Source: Acinetobacter sp. ANC 4169 (GTDB lineage Bacteria > Pseudomonadota > Gammaproteobacteria > Pseudomonadales > Moraxellaceae). Taken from it: 64,000 nucleotides of DNA. Of this stretch, positions 1 to 9,794 are shown in pieces. The stretch covers positions 1 through 64,000 of the forward strand of contig NZ_NEGE01000013.1 in NCBI RefSeq assembly GCF_002135355.1. The letters run 5' to 3'. Made by a program: the position numbers and the translations under genes. Positions within the stretch are counted from its first letter, which is position 1; each line of letters opens with the position of its first letter. The notes beneath the pieces were generated by a model. It was given only the letters and a program-made list of their open reading frames with translations, searched no databases and was not told where the DNA came from.

Positions 1-597
1 AACCGGTAATTCAAATTATTTTTAAACTTTCTTTCTAAAACCCAACCCAATCAATTTTAACTAAGTTGCTGTTTTATCAGAAGTTTTAATCTTCATCACC
101 GCCGATGGATGTGCATTCTACAGCATTTCAGAACCAACACAACCCCTATTCCGCTTTATTTTTCAAATTATCTCCCAACTGTTTATTTATTCTTCAAAAT
201 AGAGGGGTTTTATTATTTTTAAGTTTAAATTAACAACAATTTTGATTTAAATTTATAAATAACGTCATTTCAATCCATTTTACTTCTTCTAATTTTTTAT
301 CTTTTTTATTTGCTCATCTAAACCGCACTGAAGTTATTAAAATAATCAACACTTCTATCGACTTAAAAAATTATAAGGTATAAACAAAAAATAGTCGTAA
401 TAAAAAACCAAGCTGGAAATCTCTCTTTCTAGTAAGTAATTAAATAAAAGAAATACCCTAAATGCGATTTGCTAATTTTTAATATTACGTTTAAGCAAAA
501 CTTTCATCCTTTGGCTTATGTTCAAATTTTATATTCCACTAGAGCTGATTAAATTATTTGAACATCGAGAGCAGGATCAATACATACGATTCAAGCC
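1..597. other. AT-rich non-coding stretch
   Basis: No reading frame of useful length, tRNA or clear terminator could be supported here. The stretch is very AT-rich with many short A and T runs. It probably separates the tRNA operon from a gene outside the window. A promoter is likely somewhere in it but I could not choose one. Confidence 0.5.
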
Positions 598-600
598 ATG

Positions 601-677
601 TTGAATGTTGAATGTTGAATGTTGAATGTTGAATGTTGAATGTTGAATGTTGAATGTTGAATGTTGAATGTTGAATG
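601..677. repeat. Heptanucleotide tandem repeat, 11 perfect copies
   Basis: The 7-bp unit TTGAATG is repeated 11 times without a mismatch, preceded by a partial ATG at 598-600. It lies outside any convincing gene, downstream of the minus-strand tRNA cluster and its terminator. A perfect array of a unit not divisible by three is prone to slipped-strand copy-number change, so it is a candidate VNTR locus. It cannot encode a stable peptide repeat, and no promoter elements flank it closely enough to argue for phase variation. Confidence 0.95.
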
Positions 678-698
678 TTATTATTAAATTTCAGGCAT

Positions 699-719
699 AA
701 AAAAACCGCATTTAAGCGG
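699..719 (-). terminator. Terminator of the tRNA cluster
   Basis: On the minus strand a CCGC/GCGG stem with an AT loop is followed by seven T residues. It lies about 30 bp beyond the 3' end of the last tRNA gene, as expected for the end of a tRNA transcript. Confidence 0.7.
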
Positions 720-748
720 ATCATTTATTTTTAAGTTTAAACTTAAAA

Positions 749-825
<77 letters not shown>

Positions 826-828
826 AAT

Positions 829-904
829 TGGGGTGAATGATGGGATTCGAACCCACGACAACCGGAATCACAATCCGGGGCTCTACCAACTGAGCTACAT
901 CCAC
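829..904 (-). tRNA. tRNA-His (GUG)
   Basis: Anticodon loop TTGTGAT gives GUG. The acceptor GTGGATG pairs with CATTCAC (one G-U) and is followed by discriminator C and encoded CCA. The base before the gene on the minus strand (position 905) is G, which supplies the G-1 residue characteristic of tRNA-His and pairs with the discriminator C. Confidence 0.97.
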
Positions 905-943
905 CGTTACAACATTTTGGTTCTATAACACCAGACTACCAAA

Positions 944-1020
944 TGGTGCGCCTGACAGGATTCGAACCTGTGACCATCCGCTTAGAAGGCGGATGCTCTA
1001 TCCAACTGAGCTACAGGCGC
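944..1020 (-). tRNA. tRNA-Arg (UCU)
   Basis: A 77-nt cloverleaf with encoded CCA, acceptor GCGCCTG, and anticodon loop CTTCTAA giving UCU, which reads AGA/AGG arginine codons. It lies between tRNA-His and the first-transcribed tRNA-Pro. Confidence 0.97.
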
Positions 1021-1064
1021 ATGACCGATGATAAAAATATCATGCGATACTCGCCTTGAAGAAT

Positions 1065-1141
<77 letters not shown>

Positions 1142-1164
1142 ATTCATCTCAGCTTTTAGTGTAT

Positions 1165-1207
1165 CGCACATCGTGCGGTACGGGGTGCATTTTAGGCGTG
1201 ACGCCTA
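1165..1207. other. Two short hairpins between nadA and the tRNA cluster
   Basis: CGCAC-ATC-GTGCG (1165-1177) and TAGGCG-TGA-CGCCTA (1193-1207) are perfect small inverted repeats in the nadA/tRNA gap. Neither has a strong T run, so a role in nadA termination or tRNA leader processing is only a guess. Confidence 0.35.
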
Positions 1208-1294
1208 GTGACGTCAACACCTATATTCAAAAAAACTCAAAAAATCACTTCAACCGCTTATTTATCAAGCATTTTAGGTATTTTTTGATCAAAA

Positions 1295-2362
1295 TTAACG
1301 TTTTAAATTAGCACTAAAGCTTAACATACGATCAAGTGGCAATTTAGCACGTTCTGCAAGGGCTGGATCAACGTGTATTTCTTGATCACCCTTTTGTAAA
1401 ACCTCTAAAATTCCATCTAATTCGTTCATGGCCATCCATGGACAATGAGCACATGAACGACATGTTGCCCCCTCACCTGCCGTCGGAGCTTCTATTAAAA
1501 TCTTGTTCGGTACGGCTTGTTGCATCTTGTAAAAAATGCCACGGTCAGTTGCCACAATTAAACGCTCATTTGGAAGCGTTTGTGCCGCTTTAATCAGTTG
1601 CGAGGTACTTCCTACTGCATCAGCAATATCCACCACTGACTCAGGCGATTCCGGATGAACCAACACGGCTGCATCCGGATAGATGGCTTTCATATTGGCA
1701 ATACCGCGTGCACGGAATTCTTCATGCACAATACAGGCACCATCCCATAACAGCATATCCGCACCTGTTTTCTTTTGGATGTAACGTCCCAGATGCTGGT
1801 CGGGTGCCCAAATAATCTTTTCACCCAGGCTATCGAGATGTTCAATAATTTCCACTGCACAGCTCGATGTCACTACCCAGTCTGCACGTGCTTTGACTGC
1901 CGCCGAGGTATTGGCATAGACCACCACGGTATGATCAGGATGCGCATCGCAAAATGCAGTAAATTCATCTACCGGACAGCCCAAATCTAAAGAACAGGTC
2001 GCTTCCAGGGTTGGCATGAGCACGGTTTTTTCAGGAGAAAGTATTTTTGCTGTTTCTCCCATAAATTTCACTCCGGCAACCACCAAAGTTGACGCTGGAT
2101 GATCACGGCCAAAGCGTGCCATTTCCAATGAGTCAGAAACACAACCGCCAGAAAGCTCTGCAATCTCCTGAACTTCAGGATCGCAATAGTAGTGGGCTAC
2201 AAGGACAGCATCACGTTTTTTGAGTTCTGCCAGAATTTGTGCAAATTTTTCCTGTTTGACCTCATCACTTAAATGAATATCTTTAGGTTCACCCAATCGA
2301 TCTAAATGCGCCTGCACAATCGATTTAGCCTCATTGGCAATTAAATTGGTCGCATTACTCAT
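1295..2362 (-). CDS. nadA: Quinolinate synthase NadA
   Basis: Condenses iminoaspartate with dihydroxyacetone phosphate to quinolinate in de novo NAD synthesis, using a 4Fe-4S cluster in the cytosol. At 355 residues it has the usual family length. The three cluster cysteines known from E. coli (113, 200, 297) correspond here to Cys123, Cys210 and Cys307; the last sits in the motif [10 protein letters not shown]. An AAGGA ribosome site lies about 10 nt before the ATG. It stands alone between argJ and the tRNA cluster on the same strand; nadB and nadC are not in the window. Confidence 0.96.
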   Translation of the reverse strand: MSNATNLIANEAKSIVQAHLDRLGEPKDIHLSDEVKQEKFAQILAELKKRDAVLVAHYYCDPEVQEIAELSGGCVSDSLEMARFGRDHPASTLVVAGVKFMGETAKILSPEKTVLMPTLEATCSLDLGCPVDEFTAFCDAHPDHTVVVYANTSAAVKARADWVVTSSCAVEIIEHLDSLGEKIIWAPDQHLGRYIQKKTGADMLLWDGACIVHEEFRARGIANMKAIYPDAAVLVHPESPESVVDIADAVGSTSQLIKAAQTLPNERLIVATDRGIFYKMQQAVPNKILIEAPTAGEGATCRSCAHCPWMAMNELDGILEVLQKGDQEIHVDPALAERAKLPLDRMLSFSANLKR

Positions 2363-2474
2363 AAACGTGTTCTCTATCCTTAAAACTTGCTTCTAACAAG
2401 TCATTTAACCCACTCACCAGTCACAATGGCATCATGCTTTTTTGACCAGTCATTAAAAACTTTACCTTATAAAA

Positions 2475-2500
2475 AAGCCTCACTACGGAGGCTTTTTTTA
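2475..2500 (-). terminator. argJ terminator
   Basis: An AGCCTC/GAGGCT stem flanked on both sides by A/T runs lies just downstream of the argJ stop; on the minus strand it is followed by a T run. It separates argJ from nadA. Confidence 0.8.
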
Positions 2501-2511
2501 TTCAACTTAAC

Positions 2512-3732
2512 TTAAGAACGGTAATCTGCATTAATCTTGACATAGTCATAAGACAAATCACAGGTATAGACGGTATCTTTCGCCTGTCCTCGGCCTAAAT
2601 CGACACGAATGGTCAATTCAGCCTGAGACATCACGCGCGCGCCAGCTTCTTCCGTATAGTCCGCTGCTGCACCACCATCTTTACAGATCTGTACATCATC
2701 TAACCAAACCTGAATTTTTTCAACGTCTAAATTTTTAACGCCCGCATAACCAATTGCTGCAAGGATACGCCCCCAGTTCGGATCTGAGGCGAAAATTGCA
2801 GTTTTCACCAGTGGTGAATGAGCAATACTATAGGCAATATCGCAACATTCCTGGGTATCTGCTCCACCTTCAACCGCAACGGTAATGAATTTGGTTGCAC
2901 CTTCACCATCACGTACAATCAGTTGTGCCAAACGTTTCATGACACGTGTCAACACATCTAAAATAATGGCATAACGTGAATCGTCAGTTGAGCTGATTTC
3001 AATACCGCCCGCTTGACCTGTCGCCACAAAAATACATGAATCATTGGTTGAAGTATCGCCATCTACCGTAATACGGTTGAAAGAAACATTCACAGTGGTT
3101 TTTAATAGTTGCTGTACCAATTCACGGCTGATCGGCGCATCGGTTGCGACATAGCTGAGCATGGTCGCCATATTCGGACGAATCATACCGGCACCTTTGG
3201 AAATACCAGTCATGGTGTAGGTCACACCATCCATTTCAAACTGTTCTGATGCCCCTTTAGGCAGTGTATCTGTCGTCATGATACCTTTTGCTGCATCCAG
3301 CCAGGCATCTTCTTTTAAAGAGTCTAATGCAGGCTGCAAACCATTGACCAAGCGTTCTATAGGCAACTGTTCGCCAATCACCCCGGTAGAAAAAGGTAAA
3401 ATTTCGTTTTCAGTAACACCAGCCAGTTCAGCCAGTTTTGCACACGTCGCCTGCGCATTCGCCATACCGATTTTGCCGGTACCGGCATTGGCATTACCTG
3501 TATTAATCACTAAATAACGCGGATTACTCACCTGAAGATGCGCTTTACAGACATGCACGGGTGCAGCACAAAATGCATTTTGGGTAAATACACCGGCAAC
3601 GTTTGAACCTTCAGCAAATTCAAAAATAACGAGGTCACGTCGGTTCTGATAACGCACATACGCTTCAGCTGAACCAATCTTTATACCTTTAACCACATGC
3701 ATCTGTGGCATTGTTAAGTCGCCCACCGCCAT
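2512..3732 (-). CDS. argJ: Glutamate N-acetyltransferase / N-acetylglutamate synthase ArgJ
   Basis: Transfers the acetyl group from N-acetylornithine to glutamate and, in bifunctional members, also makes N-acetylglutamate from acetyl-CoA, recycling acetyl in arginine synthesis. The 406-residue protein is a precursor cut by itself into two chains; the expected site is Ala189-Thr190 in the NMATML motif, with Thr190 becoming the nucleophile. The GNANAGTG motif typical of the family is present near residue 79. Whether the enzyme is mono- or bifunctional cannot be told from sequence here. It is monocistronic with its own terminator. Confidence 0.96.
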   Translation of the reverse strand: MAVGDLTMPQMHVVKGIKIGSAEAYVRYQNRRDLVIFEFAEGSNVAGVFTQNAFCAAPVHVCKAHLQVSNPRYLVINTGNANAGTGKIGMANAQATCAKLAELAGVTENEILPFSTGVIGEQLPIERLVNGLQPALDSLKEDAWLDAAKGIMTTDTLPKGASEQFEMDGVTYTMTGISKGAGMIRPNMATMLSYVATDAPISRELVQQLLKTTVNVSFNRITVDGDTSTNDSCIFVATGQAGGIEISSTDDSRYAIILDVLTRVMKRLAQLIVRDGEGATKFITVAVEGGADTQECCDIAYSIAHSPLVKTAIFASDPNWGRILAAIGYAGVKNLDVEKIQVWLDDVQICKDGGAAADYTEEAGARVMSQAELTIRVDLGRGQAKDTVYTCDLSYDYVKINADYRS

Positions 3733-3848
3733 TTTTAAACTTCCAAATAAGTTCGTAATAAAAAAGACAGCTTAGTAGAAATTCAGCAAAAAATCGAGCA
3801 GAACACCGGGTTTGATTTATTTTTTATTGGATTGATATTTTCAGGCAC

Positions 3849-3874
3849 AAAAAAACCAGCCCGTAGACTGGTTT
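3849..3874 (-). terminator. Terminator after the small exported protein gene
   Basis: On the minus strand AACCAG and CTGGTT arms enclose an 8-nt loop and are followed by a run of T residues, 17 nt beyond the stop codon of the 106-residue gene. Confidence 0.75.
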
Positions 3875-3890
3875 TAGCAATACATTCGAT

Positions 3891-4211
3891 TTAGTTGGAT
3901 GCCAACTGAGTCGATTCCGACAATAGCGCCTGTTTGGCTTTTTCCTGACTTGCAGCAGATAAAGCCGGATTTGAAGCCACAATGCGGTTTGCATTCGCTG
4001 CATTTGCCGGTGTGATCGCTGCAGTTTTTAACACTACTGGACGCTGCTGCGGATTAGCAAAGGTATAGCGAATTCCCGTACGTGGACTCATAACCGTAGT
4101 GTTTTCATCTTTAACAGCATTCACCGCTGTGTTTTTTGAGGGCTCATTTGCAAAAGCCAAACCTGGAATAGCTAAAGCTAAAATCATCAATGGTTGTAAT
4201 ACTTTTTTCAT
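3891..4211 (-). CDS. Small exported protein of unknown function
   Basis: I do not recognise the family. The 106-residue product starts with a textbook signal peptide (MKKVLQ, hydrophobic core, cleavage near AFA/NEP around residue 22). The mature part of about 84 residues is rich in Ala, Asn, Thr and Ser and has no cysteine, so it is probably periplasmic or outer-membrane associated and largely extended. A GGAAAAG ribosome site precedes the ATG and a terminator follows, so it is a real single-gene unit. Confidence 0.75.
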   Translation of the reverse strand: MKKVLQPLMILALAIPGLAFANEPSKNTAVNAVKDENTTVMSPRTGIRYTFANPQQRPVVLKTAAITPANAANANRIVASNPALSAASQEKAKQALLSESTQLASN

Positions 4212-4385
4212 TGTCTTTTCCGCTTCTCAATGTTCATCAATATGCACTAAATACCACTTAATTCAGCTCTCTGCAAACATATTCACATCTTGCAAAAATA
4301 AACCCTATATTTTGCTGCAATAAAAAAACCACTTTATCTATTCAAATCCAAAGGAAAAGAAATATATAAAGTGGCGAAATGTTTA

Positions 4386-4651
4386 GGGTCTGTTGACAAT
4401 TCGTCTACGTTTGCGACGACGAGTATTTTTTAGAGGATACTAGGCATGAACTACAAAATTTAGTCATTCTAAATGCGTAGTTCATAACGACGTAGCGTCA
4501 AAAAATACTCTAGTCCCGAAGGGTTGTGGCTAAAATTATCTCAAACTGCGTCATGAAATTTAAAAATGGAACCACCATTCTTTGCATTTCATTCCTTGTT
4601 TGCTCAATTTTAGCCTACAACGCAAGCCATTTATGAAATGTCAACAGACCC
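4386..4651. mobile_element. MITE-like non-autonomous element with 15-bp inverted ends
   Basis: The stretch is bounded by perfect 15-bp inverted repeats (4384-4398 and 4639-4653, TAGGGTCTGTTGACA and its complement) that end in TA, consistent with a TA target duplication. It holds no gene. Inside are further inverted pairs: 4421-4431 with 4500-4510, 4446-4454 with 4477-4485, and 4528-4537 with 4606-4615, so the single strand would fold extensively. The right end lies 9 bp past the secA stop. The ends resemble those of DDE-type transposons but no transposase is present to name the family. Confidence 0.75.
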
Positions 4652-4660
4652 TAGATAAAA

Positions 4661-7393
4661 TTAAATTTTACCGTGACATTGCTTGTATTTTAAACCTGAA
4701 CCACATGGGCAAGGTGCATTACGGCTTGCAGGCGGCTCAAATGTTTGCTCTGCTGAATTAAAGCCAGACTCTACTTCAACAATTTCAGTACCGCTTAAAT
4801 CGCCTGCTAACAAATTATCAAACTCTGCATGAGAAAGATTCAATTGCATGGCTTCAGCTTGAGCCTGCTTTTGTGCTTCCATTTCAGCCAGTTCTTCAGC
4901 TGTAGGAACATGAACACGTGAAAGATCTGTAATCACATCTGACTTGATCACAGCCAGCATATTTACAAACAGATTAAAGGCTTCTTTCTTGTATTCCTGT
5001 TCAGGGTTCTTTTGTGCATAACCACGCAAGTGAATGCCCTGACGCAAGTAATCCATGGCAGCCAAATGATCTTTCCAATGGCGATCCAAAGCACTGAGCA
5101 TGAAATGACGTTCCAACATGGCTGCTGATTCATCACCCATCTGTTCACGGCGAGTGCGATAGCGTTGTACGATTTCATCAGAAATACGTTCCACCAAAGC
5201 TTCTTCGTCTAAACGACGGTCTTCTTCCAGCCATTGATTGACCGGCAAATCAACACCTAGATCTTCACGCAATGCACGTTCCAGACCATCGATATCCCAT
5301 TGATCATGAATGGATTCAGGCGGAATATAATTTTCAATCACGCCTTTAATCACTTCATGATGCATTTCTTCAATATAATCTTGTAGCGTACTTTCAGCGA
5401 GCACTTCATCACGTTGTGAATAAATGATCTTACGCTGTTCGTTATTCACGTCATCGTATTTCAACAAGTTCTTACGAATATCGAAGTTACGTGCTTCTAC
5501 TTTACGTTGTGCATTTTCAATCGAACGCGACACCATTTTGTGCTCAATGGCTTCATCTTCTTGCAAGCCCATTGCCCGCATCATGCCCACAACGCGGTCG
5601 CCGGCAAAAATACGCATCAAGTCATCTTCAAGTGACAAGTAGAAACGTGAAACACCCGGGTCACCCTGACGACCGGCACGACCACGCAGCTGATTATCGA
5701 TACGGCGCGACTCATGACGCTCTGAACCAATGATATGCAAGCCGCCAGAAGCCAATACCATTTCATGGTTTTGTTCCCATTCAGCCTTTAAGCGTGCTTC
5801 ATCTTCAGGGGTAGGATTTTCAATGTGAGCCAGTTTGGCTTTCCAGTTACCACCCAGCAAAATATCGGTACCACGACCAGCCATGTTGGTTGCAATAGTC
5901 ACAGCGCGCGGTGAGCCTGCTTGAGCAATAATGTCTGCTTCACGCTCATGCTGCTTCGCATTCAATACTTCATGCGCAATACCCGCTTCTTTCAATTTTT
6001 CAGAAAGAATTTCAGAAGCTTCAATCGTTGCCGTACCAATCAGGATCGGTGCAACACCGTCTTCATGCACCCGCTGAATTTCTTGAATGATGGCGTTATA
6101 TTTACCATTACGGTTTAAATAAATAAGATCGTTTTCATCTTTACGAATCATTGGTCGGTGGGTTGGAATAAGTACCACATCCAGACCATAAATTTCTTTC
6201 ATTTCCGCAGCTTCGGTATCGGCTGTACCAGTCATACCAGAAAGCTTTTTGTAAAGACGGAAATAGTTCTGGAAAGTCGTGGTTGCCAAAGTCTGGTTTT
6301 CAGGCTGAATTTCCAGACCTTCTTTCGCTTCAACTGCTTGATGCAAACCTTCAGACCAGCGACGACCTGGCATGGTACGACCGGTGTTTTCATCAACGAT
6401 AATCACTTCGCCATCATGAATGATGTACTGAACATTACGTTGATAAAGATAATGTGCACGAATAGCAGCCGAAACATGATGAACCAGGTTCAAGTTAGAT
6501 GGTGAATACAAGCTCTCGCCTTCAGCGAGCAAACCCATCTCAATCAATTGATCTTCTACGGTTTCATAACCAACTTCAGTCATTTCAACCTGACGTTGCT
6601 TTTCATCAATCCAGAAATGACCGCCATCCGGCACTTTTTCTTCTTTTTGCGCACGAAGTTTTGGTGGGATGCTATTGATCGCAGCATACAATTGTGAAGA
6701 GTCATCACTTTGACCAGAAATGATCAATGGTGTACGCGCCTCATCAATCAGGATCGAATCGACCTCATCGATAATGGCATAGGTTAGGCCACGTTGTTTT
6801 TTCTCGGCTTGCGAAAACACCATGTTGTCACGCAGATAATCGAAACCAAATTCGTTGTTGGTACCGTAAGTAATATCGGCACGGTAGGCTTCAGCTTTCT
6901 CTGTTGGATCCTGCATGGAATAAATAATACCAATGCTCAGACCCAAGAATTCGAATAAGGGACGGTTTAATTCCGCATCACGCTGTGCCAAATAATCGTT
7001 CACAGTGATGACATGTACACCCTGTCCGCTAATGGCATTCAGATAGCAAGCCAAGGTACCCATCAGGGTTTTACCTTCACCGGTACGCATTTCTGCAATT
7101 TTACCTTCATGAAGGGTAATACCACCAATCAACTGAACATCGTAATGACGCATTCCCATAATTCGCTTTGCCGCTTCACGACAAACAGCAAATGCTTCGG
7201 GTAATAATTTATCCAGGCTCTCGCCCTTGTTATATCGTTGTTTGAATTCTTCAGTTTTTGCAGATAAGTCTGCATCGCTTAGTGCAGATATCGTCGGCTC
7301 GAGCGCATTAATCTTATCTACGATTTTACGCATGCGTTTGAGTTCGCGCTCATTTTTGGTACCGAAGATTCCTCCGATCAGACTTGCCAACAT
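4661..7393 (-). CDS. secA: Preprotein translocase ATPase SecA
   Basis: ATP-driven motor that pushes unfolded preproteins through SecYEG. At 910 residues it has full length. Walker A MRTGEGKT is at 102-109 and the DEVD Walker B box at 209-212. The second nucleotide-binding fold carries the conserved [10 protein letters not shown]. The extreme C terminus holds the zinc-binding, SecB-contacting motif with Cys895, Cys897, Cys906 and His907. The gene is monocistronic. A MITE-like element begins 9 bp after the stop, so the normal terminator may be provided or disrupted by that element. Confidence 0.98.
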   Translation of the reverse strand: MLASLIGGIFGTKNERELKRMRKIVDKINALEPTISALSDADLSAKTEEFKQRYNKGESLDKLLPEAFAVCREAAKRIMGMRHYDVQLIGGITLHEGKIAEMRTGEGKTLMGTLACYLNAISGQGVHVITVNDYLAQRDAELNRPLFEFLGLSIGIIYSMQDPTEKAEAYRADITYGTNNEFGFDYLRDNMVFSQAEKKQRGLTYAIIDEVDSILIDEARTPLIISGQSDDSSQLYAAINSIPPKLRAQKEEKVPDGGHFWIDEKQRQVEMTEVGYETVEDQLIEMGLLAEGESLYSPSNLNLVHHVSAAIRAHYLYQRNVQYIIHDGEVIIVDENTGRTMPGRRWSEGLHQAVEAKEGLEIQPENQTLATTTFQNYFRLYKKLSGMTGTADTEAAEMKEIYGLDVVLIPTHRPMIRKDENDLIYLNRNGKYNAIIQEIQRVHEDGVAPILIGTATIEASEILSEKLKEAGIAHEVLNAKQHEREADIIAQAGSPRAVTIATNMAGRGTDILLGGNWKAKLAHIENPTPEDEARLKAEWEQNHEMVLASGGLHIIGSERHESRRIDNQLRGRAGRQGDPGVSRFYLSLEDDLMRIFAGDRVVGMMRAMGLQEDEAIEHKMVSRSIENAQRKVEARNFDIRKNLLKYDDVNNEQRKIIYSQRDEVLAESTLQDYIEEMHHEVIKGVIENYIPPESIHDQWDIDGLERALREDLGVDLPVNQWLEEDRRLDEEALVERISDEIVQRYRTRREQMGDESAAMLERHFMLSALDRHWKDHLAAMDYLRQGIHLRGYAQKNPEQEYKKEAFNLFVNMLAVIKSDVITDLSRVHVPTAEELAEMEAQKQAQAEAMQLNLSHAEFDNLLAGDLSGTEIVEVESGFNSAEQTFEPPASRNAPCPCGSGLKYKQCHGKI

Positions 7394-7731
7394 GAATAGA
7401 CTCTCTAAATCTTGCTTGTCGAATGAATAAATTTTTTCTCAGTCGTTATTATGGTGCTAGAAATTTGAAGTACAAGGGGTTTGCACAAAACCAATAAAAA
7501 AATTCTGCTCACTCGTTCTAGCACGTGACAGCTAAGGTCAAACAATGTAACAAATTTTAAACAACCAATATAGTCATAAAATTCATCATTATCCGGATTT
7601 CACTCATCAATTGCGGCCTATATATTCCATTTACTCATAAAGAAATACAAAAACGCTATTTTCATTGCAAAGAAAATTGCGTCATATTAGATCGCATCAA
7701 CATACATAACAAAGCATATGAGGCTATAAAA
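7394..7731. promoter_or_regulatory. Divergent promoter region between secA and the peroxiredoxin gene
   Basis: These 338 bp separate two divergent genes and must contain both promoters. The region is AT-rich. I could not assign convincing -35/-10 pairs or an OxyR site by eye. No reading frame or structured RNA is supported. Confidence 0.4.
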
Positions 7732-8373
7732 ATGACATTACGTTTAGGCGATACCGCACCCAATTTTGAACAGGAATCCAGTGAAGGCTTAATTAATTTC
7801 TACGACTTCCTGGGTGACAGCTGGGTAATCTTGTTTTCCCACCCTGCGGACTATACTCCGGTATGTACTACTGAATTGGGCTATACCGCAAAACTGAAAG
7901 ACGAATTTACCAAGCGCGGTGTTAAAGCCATTGCCTTGTCAGTCGATGATGTCGAATCACACAAGGGCTGGATTAACGACATTAACGAAACCCAAAATAC
8001 TTCGGTCAATTTCCCGATCATTGCGGATCAAGACCGTAAAGTATCTACCCTTTATGACTTTATTCACCCGAATGCCAGTGAAACCCTGACTGTTCGCTCT
8101 TTAGTGATCATTGATCCGAACAAAAAAGTACGTTTGATTATTACCTATCCAGCTTCTACAGGCCGTAACTTCAATGAAATTTTACGTGTGGTCGATTCGC
8201 TGCAACTGACAGATAACCATAAAGTAGCAACCCCAGCCAACTGGCAACAGGGTGAAGACGTCGTAATTGTGCCTTCTCTTAAAGATGAAGACGAAATCAA
8301 GCAACGCTTCCCGCAAGGCTATAAAGCGGTTACCCCTTATTTACGTTTAACGCCACAGCCTGAGAAAAACTAA
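7732..8373 (+). CDS. 1-Cys peroxiredoxin (Prx6 / AhpC-TSA family)
   Basis: Thiol peroxidase that reduces hydrogen peroxide or organic peroxides in the cytosol. The signature PVCTTELG places the peroxidatic Cys45 in the Prx6 group; the 213-residue length and the C-terminal extension (YLRLTPQP) also fit Prx6 rather than 2-Cys AhpC, and no second conserved cysteine is visible. The start follows an AT-rich leader. Its stop codon lies inside a strong terminator hairpin that is also the first member of a repeat array. It could be annotated generically as peroxiredoxin; the reductant is unknown. Confidence 0.93.
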   Translation: MTLRLGDTAPNFEQESSEGLINFYDFLGDSWVILFSHPADYTPVCTTELGYTAKLKDEFTKRGVKAIALSVDDVESHKGWINDINETQNTSVNFPIIADQDRKVSTLYDFIHPNASETLTVRSLVIIDPNKKVRLIITYPASTGRNFNEILRVVDSLQLTDNHKVATPANWQQGEDVVIVPSLKDEDEIKQRFPQGYKAVTPYLRLTPQPEKN

Positions 8374-8391
8374 AGCGCTGCTTTAGTTTTT
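8365..8391 (+). terminator. Peroxiredoxin terminator overlapping the stop codon
   Basis: Arms of 12 nt (8365-8376 and 8380-8391) are perfectly complementary around the loop GCT and end in five T residues. The UAA stop of the peroxiredoxin gene lies in the left arm. An identical 27-nt palindrome recurs at 8585-8611. Confidence 0.8.
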
Positions 8392-8815
8392 CGCAAGACA
8401 AACGAAGTGCGTAGTATCAAAAGCACTGCTCTGCCCTTGCGCAAGGCAAACGAAGTGCGCAGTACTAAAACTGCTGTCTTATTTTGTCGCAAGACAAGCG
8501 AAGCGCGTAGTACAGGATCAGCAAGGCACTGCCTTGCCCTGAGGAATATATTCCGCAAGAAGACGAGAAGCTATGCTTCGAGTAAAAAACTAAAGCGCTG
8601 CTTTAGTTTTTCGCAAGACAAGCGAAGCGCGTAGTCTCAGAATTAGAACACTGTTCTGAGGAATATATTCTGCAAGAAGATAAGAAGCTATGCTTCGAGT
8701 TAAAATTAAAGCACTGCTTTTATTTTTGTCGCAAGACAAGCGAAGTGCATAGTTTCACTTAGAAAATACTGCTTCGCCCTTGCGCAAACAAGGCGAGAAG
8801 CTATGCTTCGAGTAT
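8365..8815. repeat. Array of related hairpin modules
   Basis: This 450-bp stretch has no gene but is built from repeated modules. Small hairpins of the form arm-(A/G)CT-arm occur at 8370-8386, 8522-8536, 8590-8606, 8645-8657 and 8708-8720 with different but always matching arms. A second word, TCGCAAGACAAGCGAAG and variants, follows several of them. A third, GAGGAATATATTCCGCAAG running into GAAGCTATGCTTCGAG, occurs at 8541-8583 and 8658-8700, with its last part again at 8795-8813. The pieces recur elsewhere in the window (37184-37209, 38468-38480, 38572-38590). Confidence 0.85.
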
Positions 8816-8861
8816 GCAGCAAATATGGAACTCAAATGACGAGCCAGTTCCAATATTGCCC

Positions 8862-8888
8862 AAGCCTGTCTGATGACAGGCTTTTTTA
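8862..8888 (+). terminator. Rho-independent terminator beyond the repeat array
   Basis: AAGCCTGTC and GACAGGCTT arms with a 4-nt loop are followed by a T run. It is strong on the plus strand and would stop any transcript that reads through the peroxiredoxin terminator and the repeat array. Confidence 0.85.
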
Positions 8889-8978
8889 TTTGACCAGGAA
8901 GTTGAATTACAAAATCAAGTTGGTGTTTGTTTCACAGCCAGTTTATAAATACGCCTAATCATCTTAAGAATAAATATC

Positions 8979-9794
8979 GTGATCTATAATATTCATCATT
9001 TGCACTGTGGCACCATGTGCCCCGTTTGTGGTCCCCTATTTGGGCAAAAAGGCTTATTTGCCAAAGTAATTTGCCATTGCCTGCTGCTGGAAACTGATCA
9101 AGGTCTAGTACTGGTAGATACCGGTCTGGGCATTCAGGATTATCTTCATACCCAAGCCCGCTTAGGCCATATGGTTTCGAAGCTAGGCCGCATAGAAAAG
9201 AATTTAGAGTTGACCGCCATTGCCCAGATTCAAAGCCTGGGCTTTAATCCTAAAGATGTAAAACATATTCTGATCTCACATCTGGATTTTGATCATGCAG
9301 GCGGTATTTCCGATTTTCCTCACGCCACCGTGCATGTGCTGTCCAGTGAATATAATGCCACCCAAAGTTTTTTTCCCTTAAAAAATAAAGCGCGTTATAA
9401 AACCCAGCAATTTAAACAGCATCGATATTGGAATTTTATAGAGCCCAATCAGGGTGAAGCATGGTTTAACCTGCATCAAGTGCAGGGGTTTCGCTTATTT
9501 CAGGATGAAATTTTAATGATTCCACTACTAGGCCATAGCCAAGGTCATTGCGGGATTGCCATTAAACAGCATGATGGTTGGCTGTTTTTCTGTGGCGATG
9601 CCTACTATTCACACTTGCAACTTGATCCTAAAAATCGACTTCCTACGCTGGATAAACTGGAACGATTTTTTGCTGAAGATAATTACATGCGCGTAGACAA
9701 CTTGCACAAAATTCAGCAACTTGCACAAACGGAAAAAAATATCGAGATTATTTGTGCGCATGATCCTGTAGAGCTGGAGCGTTATCAAACATGA
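8979..9794 (+). CDS. Metallo-beta-lactamase-fold hydrolase, AHL-lactonase-like
   Basis: A 271-residue cytosolic MBL-fold enzyme starting at GTG. The metal motif is HLDFDHAGG (His101, Asp103, Asp105, His106), so the second histidine of the classical HxHxDH is Asp. Downstream ligands fit: GHSQGH (His186, His190), a GDA motif with Asp207, and a late CAHDP histidine. The overall order resembles N-acyl-homoserine lactonases, but many MBL hydrolases share it and no substrate can be assigned. Its 3' end overlaps the next gene by 4 bp (ATGA), implying co-expression with the phosphatase-like lipoprotein. Confidence 0.85.
   Translation: MIYNIHHLHCGTMCPVCGPLFGQKGLFAKVICHCLLLETDQGLVLVDTGLGIQDYLHTQARLGHMVSKLGRIEKNLELTAIAQIQSLGFNPKDVKHILISHLDFDHAGGISDFPHATVHVLSSEYNATQSFFPLKNKARYKTQQFKQHRYWNFIEPNQGEAWFNLHQVQGFRLFQDEILMIPLLGHSQGHCGIAIKQHDGWLFFCGDAYYSHLQLDPKNRLPTLDKLERFFAEDNYMRVDNLHKIQQLAQTEKNIEIICAHDPVELERYQT

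Noticed and set aside
601..677. Possible CRISPR or iteron array
   Set aside because: The units are directly contiguous 7-mers without spacers and no replication gene is adjacent.
4386..4651. Complete insertion sequence
   Set aside because: Only 266 bp with no transposase fragment.
8370..8634. Two opposing short reading frames after the peroxiredoxin gene
   Set aside because: Both translate the hairpin array; the repeated words give Arg/Ser-rich repeats in both strands, a by-product of the DNA repeats.
8365..8815. Possible CRISPR array
   Set aside because: Repeat units differ in length and sequence, spacing is irregular, and no cas genes are near.
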